Origin: Thalassiosira profunda
Taxonomy: Eukaryota; Bacillariophyta; Thalassiosirophyceae; Thalassiosirales; Thalassiosiraceae
Direction: 5' to 3'
NCBI GenBank assembly: GCA_036939355.1
Contig: JALLAP010000472.1
Span: forward strand, 1-12,622
DNA length: 12,622 nt
Shown here in pieces: positions 1-6,623 of this stretch (position 1 is its first letter; each line of letters starts with the position of its first letter). The translations under genes and the position numbers were made by a program. A model generated the notes under the pieces. It had not been told where the DNA came from. It worked only from the letters and a program-made list of their open reading frames with translations, and made no database searches.

Positions 1-323
1 TCGGTGCGGAGATCTGCCGGAGCCTGTTGGACTTTGGAGTGGAGGTGCTGCACTTCTACACGCTCAACCTCGAGAAGGTGGTGTACGGAATCACGGACGA
101 CCTTGGCATCACCAAGGGTTTGATCGAGAAGAGCAACGAGAGCGATGCCAAGGACATGGTTGCTGTCGGAAGTGCGTGGGCACGAGTGGGCGATACTGTG
201 ACGTGCGGAGCTGGAAAGGGCATCGTGAAAGAACTCAAAGCTGACGGTGCCGCTGTTGTTGTGATTGATGGAAAGGATGTCGAAGTGGCCAAGGGATCGT
301 ACGAGAAGGAGATGCGGGCTTAA
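1..323 (+). CDS. Methylenetetrahydrofolate reductase-like protein, 3' end only
   Basis: The open frame enters from the left edge (first full codon at base 3) and ends at TAA 321-323. The first ~35 residues read like the last strand and helix of the MetF/MTHFR catalytic barrel: an E-I-C-x-x-L-L-D-F-G-V-E-V helix, then the family hallmark L-H-F-Y-T-L-N, then a helix ending L-G-I-T-K-G-L. MTHFR is a flavoenzyme that reduces methylene-THF to methyl-THF for methionine synthesis. Bacterial MetF normally ends about here, whereas animal, fungal and plant enzymes continue into a regulatory domain of roughly 300 residues. This protein instead adds only about 65 residues, containing V-G-D-T-V and G-K-G-I-V-K-E-L followed by V-V-V-I-D-G-K-D-V-E-V, which looks like a small KOW/SH3-like beta barrel. 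The catalytic residues lie outside the window, so the family call rests on the C-terminal signature alone. Confidence 0.75.
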   Translation, partial: GAEICRSLLDFGVEVLHFYTLNLEKVVYGITDDLGITKGLIEKSNESDAKDMVAVGSAWARVGDTVTCGAGKGIVKELKADGAAVVVIDGKDVEVAKGSYEKEMRA

Positions 324-436
324 AGGGTGGGAGATGATGCCAGTTGAACAAATTGTTCTCTATCTATATGATCCACCGACAATAGAGCAGCAGCTAACAA
401 ACTTGAGTAACATTATGCCCAAGTGAGAAATCAGGG

Positions 437-1648
437 TCATACTTTTATTGCCAACAGCACGGCCGGTCCTCCACTCCGCCTGTCAAGTTTCTGCATGTCC
501 GGGTAGATCATACTACAATCAATCCAAGCAAATTTCAACCGTTGCAGGGGCGATACCTCTTTCCCAATATTTTCATCAGAAGCCGGATCTTCTGTTGACA
601 TGCGTATCAACTGATGAAGCTGCCAAGGAACTGGCTCTGCGAAATAAAAGAGTGCGCCCACCTTTGCAAACCCAACGAGCTGTGCGAAGAAGCCATGCCA
701 CTGCTCTCTCGTTTCAGTGAGGAGATAGGACGTCAAAAAGATGTCCGCTTCCTTTGCAATTTGCACAGTGACCTCGTCCGAGAGCGGGCCTGTGATATCG
801 CAATGCTGGCACGTCATCTTCTTTGCCGACTCTGGCACCAACAATGGCACTAAATCATCAAGAACGGCACTTTTCCATTCATCGATCGCAAAATCCAGGA
901 GACAGATTTCGTTGATGCCGCCTTTCCAGTCAAAGTAGCTCCGCAAAAATGCAGTCAGACCGACTGCATCGTTCCCGGGCCCACAGCCCAGGGAGCAAAC
1001 CTTTTCTATACGACCGAGTTTCTCCCAACACATGCTCATGATCTCCCTTTGCTGCGTCCACTGCCCCTGCTGCCCACTCTCCATATTGCGTTGCATTGAC
1101 GACGCCTCCTGCAGATATTCCGGAGAAAGCTTCCCCAGCGATTCTATTATCAACGACGCCCTCCCGTGGAACTTTTGCCTCGCATACCCTCTCAGCGCCG
1201 TAGCATCCCTGAACATCGATTTGGACTGCGTGCCCTTGGTCATGTTCCGCAAAAGATGCCGCGCCTTCTTGGTTTGCTGGATCTTGTCGTCGCGTATCTT
1301 CTTCTTTTCGTCGGCATCAATCGATGCAAGCAGCCTCCGGTGTGTACCCAATACAATGTTGAGAGCTGCCTGCCCTCGTGCATCTTTGGACGGACAGTGC
1401 TGGTTCAATTGCAAATGATCCCCAGCAGCAATGCCTCCATCTCTGGTCAAAAGCAGGGCATCGAGCTCCTTCCGCGTGGACTGCTCGACGACCGGATCGC
1501 TCCGGCTGATGGCGTGCTTGATGCGCGTCTCGAGCTTCTTCACGCGACGCTGAAATTTCGCCTCCGCCTTCAGCCTCCGCTTGTCCTCCCTTTCGGAGGG
1601 GGTGAGGAGCGCATTTGACTTTGCAGCGGGCTGGCCGGTAGAGCTCAT
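437..1648 (-). CDS. Orphan SAM-dependent methyltransferase-like protein
   Basis: No named family is recognised. The frame is open from an ATG at 1696 (419 aa); an internal ATG at 1648 (403 aa) gives a simpler start with a Ser/Thr-rich N-terminus and is preferred, weakly. Numbering from the longer start, residues ~34-150 are highly basic and helical (many K/R/E, likely coiled coil or RNA-binding). A Rossmann methyltransferase core follows: motif I V-C-S-L-G-C-G-P-G-N-D at ~233-243, an acidic strand end L-L-D-F-A at ~266-270, C-D-I-T at ~299-302, and the strand A-D-I-F-L-T-S-Y-L-L near 317-326. These fit SAM binding, but no substrate motif is evident. The stop lies 113 bp from the MTHFR-like stop (convergent), and the AATAAA of a possible poly(A) signal sits inside the last codons. 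It is divergent from the SET gene. Function unknown. Confidence 0.72.
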   Translation of the reverse strand: MSSTGQPAAKSNALLTPSEREDKRRLKAEAKFQRRVKKLETRIKHAISRSDPVVEQSTRKELDALLLTRDGGIAAGDHLQLNQHCPSKDARGQAALNIVLGTHRRLLASIDADEKKKIRDDKIQQTKKARHLLRNMTKGTQSKSMFRDATALRGYARQKFHGRASLIIESLGKLSPEYLQEASSMQRNMESGQQGQWTQQREIMSMCWEKLGRIEKVCSLGCGPGNDAVGLTAFLRSYFDWKGGINEICLLDFAIDEWKSAVLDDLVPLLVPESAKKMTCQHCDITGPLSDEVTVQIAKEADIFLTSYLLTETREQWHGFFAQLVGFAKVGALFYFAEPVPWQLHQLIRMSTEDPASDENIGKEVSPLQRLKFAWIDCSMIYPDMQKLDRRSGGPAVLLAIKV

Positions 1649-1696
1649 GGGGGCAGTGCCTCGGTGCATGCACCGATGAGCAGAATGAGGGGCCAC

Positions 1697-1965
1697 ACCA
1701 CCGCCGCACCCGCGACCTTTGCCCCCCGCCTCCTCAGCACATCATGACAGCCGAATAGCCGACAGCCGGCGCCAAGGGCAAGGAGGGCCGCCAGTGCAAG
1801 TCAAATGAAGGAGGCAGATGATGTATTGTAGGTAGGTATCTAGTAGAGTACGATAATTACTCCTGTAAATAGTAGCAAGTCACTTACAATAGCCCTCGAG
1901 GCACCGACCTCAATCATCGAAGTCGTCATTCCTCCTCAGCACCTTCCTCACCCCATCTCCACGCC
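1697..1965. promoter_or_regulatory. Divergent promoter region between methyltransferase-like and SET genes
   Basis: The 269 bp between two head-to-head genes (317 bp if the methyltransferase starts at 1648) must hold both promoters. The sequence shows an AT-richer core at about 1820-1895 between GC-richer flanks. The core carries an imperfect inverted repeat, TATTGTAGGT at 1824-1833 and its near complement ACTTACAATA at 1882-1891, plus AGTAGCAAGT at 1871-1880, which recurs in the divergent promoter near 7957. No clear TATA box was identified. Confidence 0.5.
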
Positions 1966-3324
1966 ATGGGCCGTCGAATAGTTGCAATTGCCGCCGCCGC
2001 TGCCTCCTCCGCTGCGGGCGTGTCGGCGTTCACATCGGTATGTCCACCAACGCGCCCTCGCCGCCCCACATTGCCCCTTCATGAGGCCCTCACGGCCGTA
2101 GACGTGGAGGAGGAAGCGCCGCGGGACATCGCTTCGTTCGAGGAGTGGGCGTCTTACGGGGGCATCCAGCGAGCGGAGGGCTTCCAGCTCGTGGGCGAGG
2201 AAGTGGACGGCTTCTTGGATGTATCGGCGATGACGACACAAGATCTACCCGCCGGCTCTCCCGTGCTCTACATTCCCAATGAGATGATTCTGAGCAGCAC
2301 AAAGGCGATGGAGGAATTTGGACGTCTGGAGGAGGCAGAGGAGTTGCTCCGATCAAACGGTTACGAGAGCGAGATTCGACAATACTACCTGATGCTGAAA
2401 ATCCTATCCGAGCTAGAGAAGGGCGCAGACAGCCCTTGGTTCCAATATCTCAATTCGCTGCCGCGTTATTACTCGAACGGGGCGTCGATGACGCTTTTTT
2501 GCTACACGTGCATCCCTCCACTGGTGGCGAAGCTGTGCAAGGACGAACGGGCGAGGTTGAACAATCTGTCAGTGAAGCGGGTGGTGCCATTCTTGAGCAA
2601 CGAGATCAAAGGCGAACCAAAGTTGTGGAAATGGGCCTACCAGGTGGTTTACACAAGAGGGTTCGAGGCGAGCGACGGGTCGTTCAACATCCTGCCCATG
2701 GCGGATTATTTCAATCATGGCACCGAAAACGAAGTGTGGATGACGTACGACGAGTGGGGAGGCTGCAGCGTGCAAACGACCAAAGACGTTCCGGCCGGGA
2801 GTCCACTGCGAATGAGTTACGGAGATCCGACGAATCCTTCATTTCTCCTGGCACGGTACGGATTTCTGGACGAATCGTCGCCGGCAACGTTTTGCAAGAT
2901 ACTCCCGGACCACGTCAGCCAGGAAATGAAGGACCTGGGATATGCCCACGATCGAATGCTCTTTTATCGAGACACCGGCGACGTATCAGACGAGGTTTGG
3001 GACATTCTCTTGTACATGGCTCTCGGAGAAGCGGACGTCGCCACGCAACAGCAGTTTTACAATGCGCACATGAGCGGGGACTACGAAACGAAGCAGGCCA
3101 TACATGATCAGTGGTACCAAATCACGAACACGAAGCTCACGGATCATATCGATGAGTTCTTGACAGAGTTGAATGGACTGGAGCAAAAGCTCGACTACGG
3201 AGGCAAGGTGGCGGGCGACGACCACCCTCGAATTCCGCTTATCGCACGGCACAACGAGTTTGTGAGGAATACGTTCCTGGCCGTGCGTTCCAAGCAGGCA
3301 TTGGACCAAAACAGTTTTGCATAG
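1966..3324 (+). CDS. Plastid-targeted SET-domain protein lysine methyltransferase (Rubisco LSMT/SETD-like)
   Basis: This 452-residue protein is a SET-domain methyltransferase of the Rubisco large-subunit/SETD3-6 class, which transfers methyl groups from SAM to lysine (histidine in SETD3). Residues 1-21 form a signal peptide with an Ala-rich core ending V-S-A, followed by F22 and a basic, Pro/Thr/Ser-rich stretch to ~36. This is the ASAF-type bipartite plastid leader of stramenopiles. The SET region begins near F58-E-E-W and shows G-F-L-D-V and D-L-P-A-G; the i-SET insert has P-W-F-Q-Y-L-N-S-L-P. The core motifs are L-P-M-A-D-Y-F-N-H (243-251) and S-Y-G-D (284-287), followed by R-Y-G-F-L (297-301). 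The helical remainder fits the Rubisco-substrate-binding C-terminal domain. The ATG lies in a good context (CCACGCC before it). No introns are needed. The substrate is unknown; red-lineage plastid targets other than Rubisco are possible. Confidence 0.88.
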   Translation: MGRRIVAIAAAAASSAAGVSAFTSVCPPTRPRRPTLPLHEALTAVDVEEEAPRDIASFEEWASYGGIQRAEGFQLVGEEVDGFLDVSAMTTQDLPAGSPVLYIPNEMILSSTKAMEEFGRLEEAEELLRSNGYESEIRQYYLMLKILSELEKGADSPWFQYLNSLPRYYSNGASMTLFCYTCIPPLVAKLCKDERARLNNLSVKRVVPFLSNEIKGEPKLWKWAYQVVYTRGFEASDGSFNILPMADYFNHGTENEVWMTYDEWGGCSVQTTKDVPAGSPLRMSYGDPTNPSFLLARYGFLDESSPATFCKILPDHVSQEMKDLGYAHDRMLFYRDTGDVSDEVWDILLYMALGEADVATQQQFYNAHMSGDYETKQAIHDQWYQITNTKLTDHIDEFLTELNGLEQKLDYGGKVAGDDHPRIPLIARHNEFVRNTFLAVRSKQALDQNSFA

Positions 3325-3509
3325 GCTAGAGATAAACTCGTTTAGGAAACCATCAGGATAGCAGCGGTCTCTGCTGCATGCAGGCCTCGTGAGAGAGGGG
3401 ATGTCGTCTGTCCGTCTCCCCCCTGCGTTCGCTCCCTCTTTGCACCGCACGACCGCACAACTCCGCCCTCTTGCTCCTTTGCCCTCGTAGCAAGCCCCTG
3501 CCCGCAACC

Positions 3510-5068
3510 ATGCCGCCCAAGAGCAAGAAGAAGGACGCCGATGTGTCGGACGACAAGTTCATGCGTGCCGCTCGCTTCGGCCGCGTCAAGAATGACCTGA
3601 AAATGGGCTTCGTCGGGTGAGTAGAGTGCACCTGAGTGCTCGTGCATGCGTGTTCACCTCGACCGGACGCCTTTGCAACTCACACAACTCGTTGTCGCCG
3701 CTCATCTCAGTCTTCCCAACGTCGGAAAGTCGACGCTCACCAACCTCCTCGCCGGCGCATGCCACGCGGAGGCTGCCAACTATGTAAGTGCATATCATAT
3801 GCACAAATGTGCATGGTGCATTCACTGAGATCGGCTGATACGCTCACCCTTCATTCGATCGTCCGCAAACTTCTCTCCCGTCGCCAAGCCGTTCTGTACT
3901 ATTGATCCCAATATGGTGCAGGCCATCGTGCCTGACCAGAAGTTCAAGTACCTGGCGAGCACGTTCAAGCCGCCGAGCGTGGTGCCGGTGGTGCTGAAGA
4001 TAGTGGACATTGCGGGTTTGATTAAGGGTGCATCCGAGGGAGCTGGGCTGGGCAATGCTTTCTTGTCCCACATCGCTGCCGTCGATGGAATCTTTCACTT
4101 GGTCCGTGCATTTGAGAGCGATGAAATTGTCCACGTGGACGATTCGGTTGATCCGATTCGGGATCTGGAGACGATCCAATCCGAGCTTTGCTTGAAGGAC
4201 AAGGACACTCTGTCTAAAGTTGTTGACCGGGAGAAGGACCGAATCCGGAAGGAGAAGGGCATCGCGAGGTCCGCGGATCCTCCGCTGGGCGAGACGTTCC
4301 AATCGGCCTACGACAAATGCAAGGAGTTGATCGATTCCAACACCCCAGTGCAGACGTACGAGGACTTCTCGATGGGCGAGGTGGACGTCATTCGCGAGAT
4401 GGGCCTTATTACCACCAAACCGCAAATCTACGTGGTGAACATGAGCAAAAAGAGCTTCCTGCGTAAAGGCAACAAATGGCTGCCGAAGATTCAGGAATGG
4501 GTCAACTCTCACGGTGGCGGGCAGATCATCCCTATGAGTTGCGAGTTTGAGCAGGACTTGATGGACTTAGGCGAGGACAAGGAGGCCCAGAAAGGTGAGT
4601 GAGCCCGAATGAAGGGCAACAATGGCAGAACCTCATGCTGACACTTTCAACTCGCGATTTTGGACAGCCTACATCCAGGAGTGCGAGGATGAAGTGAAAA
4701 AGATGGGCTTCAGCGGACCTGGATTCGCCGTCAAGTCGGTGATTCCCCGCATCATCCGCTCCGGCCGGACTGCGTTGTGCCTTCAGTCGTTTTACACTGC
4801 GGGGCCAAAGGAAGTCCGCGCGTGGACCATCATGAAGGGCACACTTGCGCCGCAGGCGGCTGGCGTGATCCACACCGACTTTGAGCGTGGGTTCATCAAG
4901 GTTGAGGTGGCCAATTTCGACGACTTCAAAGCGTTGCACAAGGGCGACGCGAGCATGGCCAAAGTGAAGGAGGCCGGGAAATATCGGCAAGAGGGAAAGA
5001 CATACGCCATGCAGGAGGGAGATATTGTCGTCTTTATGCACAACGTCACTGCCGCTAAGAAGAAGTAA
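3510..5068 (+). CDS. OLA1: Obg-like ATPase 1 (YchF/OLA1 family), four exons
   Basis: The coding sequence joins 3510-3616, 3711-3783, 3889-4594 and 4668-5068, giving 428 residues (human OLA1 has 396). Splicing is inferred from GT-AG sites that restore the conserved family sequence across every junction. OLA1/YchF proteins are cytosolic P-loop NTPases of the TRAFAC/Obg superfamily that hydrolyse ATP and associate with ribosomes and stress responses. Visible motifs are the Walker A G-L-P-N-V-G-K-S-T (exons 1-2), P-F-C-T-I-D-P-N after intron 2, switch II D-I-A-G-L-I-K-G, then G-L-G-N-A-F-L-S-H-I, and a C-terminal TGS domain (F-Y-T-A-G-P-K-E-V-R-A-W-T, then A-P-Q-A-A-G-V-I-H-T-D-F). The G4 position reads N-M-S-K rather than the usual N-x-x-E of this family. 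The N-terminus has a lysine-rich start and the protein ends in K-K-K. Its start is 185 bp after the SET gene stop, on the same strand. Confidence 0.93.
3617..3710 (+). other. Intron 1 of the OLA1 gene (94 nt)
   Basis: The donor is GTGAGT and the acceptor ends CTCATCTCAG. The intron splits the first glycine codon of the P-loop (GG|T, phase 2), so neither exon alone encodes a complete Walker A motif. Reading through meets an in-frame TGA at 3618-3620. Confidence 0.9.
3784..3888 (+). other. Intron 2 of the OLA1 gene (105 nt)
   Basis: The donor is GTAAGT and the acceptor ends CGCCAAG. Removal joins A-N-Y to P-F-C-T-I-D-P-N in phase 0, matching the conserved family order. The acceptor is the only AG that gives this join. 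Confidence 0.88.
4595..4667 (+). other. Intron 3 of the OLA1 gene (73 nt)
   Basis: The donor is GTGAGT and the acceptor ends TTTTGGACAG. Splicing restores an alanine codon (G|CC, phase 1) and joins the G-domain helix (E-A-Q-K) to A-Y-I-Q-E-C-E in a different reading frame. Confidence 0.9.
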
Positions 5069-5190
5069 ATGGAGGGCGGCTAGGAAAAGAACAATGGCGG
5101 GGGTCAGATTTAACCACACTAATCATTCGAGATCAAAGTTTTCTATCATCCTGCTTTCTTGACACCGATGCTTTCCCAGCTTCGTTCTCA

Positions 5191-6384
5191 TTACTGCTTC
5201 GTAGCCTCAGTTGCTTTCTCGGCGGTTTCACTTCCTGCTGCTTCACTGCTCTCTCCTTCTTCTTCCACATCTTCTGCCGCCATTCGAGTGGATTCCCGTC
5301 GGCTCAGTTCTGTTTCCCACATCGATCCGTTCAGCCACATTTTCAGCTCACTCTCCGGCAAGTCCTCTCCGCGCGCCCCAAAGTGCCCGGCAATGGTTTC
5401 AAAGGTCTTCGTGAATTCTTCGGCATCCTTGTAGTTTCTCCCACCCGGATACACCCGCACTGCTGTGTCCCGTTCGATACAATGCATGCCGATGTTGTCG
5501 TCGGGGTGCCACAGGTTGTGTATGCCGTACAGAGCTAGGATCTGGATTGGCCGGCGAGACATCCGCGCCAGCGTGAAGGCACCGGAAAATACCGGCTGCA
5601 ACCCCTTCTCTGGCGTGGGGTTGGGCTGTCCTTCAGGAAGAATGCCAATATCGAAGCCCTCGTCAATTGCCTGCTTCACAGACTTCAACATTTGCTTGAA
5701 GGACTTGGGATCGTAAGCGTTGGCGTTGCCATTTCCGTTGTCCTCCATTGCGACCGGGATGAAGCCGCACATCTTGAAAAGAAGCGCGGTAATTGGGTTG
5801 GCCTCCAGCCCTTTCCAGTAGAGGATCTTTATCGGCCTGCGATTCTCCCCCCTCATCTTCTTATCCAGCGCCAGCACGAAAAATACATCCAACATCGATA
5901 TGTGATTGCATACCCACAGGCTCGGCTGCGGATTCTTCCGGCTCTCGTCGTCCGCATCCACGATCACTCGCTTCGATGCGAAAGGGAATAGTCGCATCAG
6001 CCACCGGCTGCAAAATTGCCCCACATTGAGGGACCACCTCTCCTTCCGGACCCGATCGATCAGCTTCGCCTTATACATCAGCCACACCGGAAACAGCGTG
6101 ACAGGGAGGGCGACGCACATGCTCACAATGTAGGCAACCATCAATGCCCTGACGAGCTTGGATTGCAATTTGTTGAGGCTGCGGTGGGATTGGCTGGAAG
6201 GCATTTCTATAGCGGATGCAGCCGTCGATTTAATGCTCGTGTTTTTATTGAGAGGGCGGTTCAATGGACTCAATGTTTTGGAGAGTGCGCCGGGCGATAC
6301 CTTCGGCAGCCTCGTCGGGGCAAACCCATCGATGGGTGCGACGACTGCAGCCGCCACAAACGTCAGGAGGAGCACCACTTTCAT
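5191..6384 (-). CDS. Plastid-targeted PlsC-type acyltransferase (1-acylglycerol-3-phosphate acyltransferase-like)
   Basis: Enzymes of this family move an acyl group from acyl-CoA or acyl-ACP to lysophosphatidate or related glycerolipids in membranes. The frame is open to an ATG at 6441, but the methionine at 6384 (397 aa) is chosen because it begins a clean signal peptide: M-K-V-V-L-L-L-T-F-V, ending I-D-G before F21-A-P-T-R. This is the classic GFAP plastid-leader context, followed by a Ser/Thr/Lys/Pro-rich transit region. A membrane segment spans ~79-104. The acyltransferase motifs are N-H-I-S-M-L-D (H161, D166; the catalytic HX4D), a block II-like L-Y-W-K-G-L-E near 189-194, I-L-P-E-G-Q (248-253, the usual F-P-E-G-T-R block) and P-I-Q-I-L-A-L-Y (279-286). 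The tail after ~368 is acidic and low in complexity. The gene is convergent with OLA1 (122 bp gap). The exact acyl acceptor cannot be read from the sequence. Confidence 0.85.
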   Translation of the reverse strand: MKVVLLLTFVAAAVVAPIDGFAPTRLPKVSPGALSKTLSPLNRPLNKNTSIKSTAASAIEMPSSQSHRSLNKLQSKLVRALMVAYIVSMCVALPVTLFPVWLMYKAKLIDRVRKERWSLNVGQFCSRWLMRLFPFASKRVIVDADDESRKNPQPSLWVCNHISMLDVFFVLALDKKMRGENRRPIKILYWKGLEANPITALLFKMCGFIPVAMEDNGNGNANAYDPKSFKQMLKSVKQAIDEGFDIGILPEGQPNPTPEKGLQPVFSGAFTLARMSRRPIQILALYGIHNLWHPDDNIGMHCIERDTAVRVYPGGRNYKDAEEFTKTFETIAGHFGARGEDLPESELKMWLNGSMWETELSRRESTRMAAEDVEEEGESSEAAGSETAEKATEATKQ

Positions 6385-6623
6385 CTTGCAAATCCGGGGG
6401 AGCAGCCGCAACGCAACGGTGAAAGTGAAGCGGGGATGCATCGAGGTCGAGGTGCATCGTGCATGGTGACGTGTGGTGCTCTACTTACGTAGATTGGTAC
6501 CGTAAAAGGCTAAAAAGGTAGCTAACTCTTCACCTTATGCATTCCTTGAAACAACAGGAAGAGACCCAGCCTGGGAAAGAGGTTTCATGCCTTCAATAAC
6601 TATTGTAGCATGGGTTGCGAAAG
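6385..6623. promoter_or_regulatory. Upstream region of the acyltransferase gene / 3' region of the XRCC3-like gene
   Basis: This 239 bp interval separates two minus-strand genes. The acyltransferase promoter should lie here. Visible elements are a TGACGT core (bZIP/CRE-like) at 6467-6472, TACGTA at 6486-6491, and CGTAAAA at 6501-6507 followed by TAGCTAAC at 6519-6526. The last three also occur in the promoter region of the XRCC3-like gene, at similar distances from its ATG. Factor binding is inferred only. Confidence 0.4.

Noticed and set aside
2986..3507. A 173-codon minus-strand frame over the SET gene end and OLA1 leader
   Set aside because: It overlaps conserved SET C-terminal coding sequence, has no family resemblance and would cover the OLA1 promoter.
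4532..5119. A 195-codon minus-strand frame opposite OLA1 exons 3-4
   Set aside because: It is antisense to the TGS domain of OLA1 and has no recognisable features.
5157..5190. Possible extra exon or small gene in the OLA1/acyltransferase gap
   Set aside because: The gap of 122 bp is fully explained as two 3' UTRs; no conserved frame is seen.
6016..6492. A 158-codon plus-strand frame opposite the acyltransferase N-terminus
   Set aside because: It is antisense to the plastid leader and membrane segment of a clear gene, with Arg/His/Gly-rich content and no domain.
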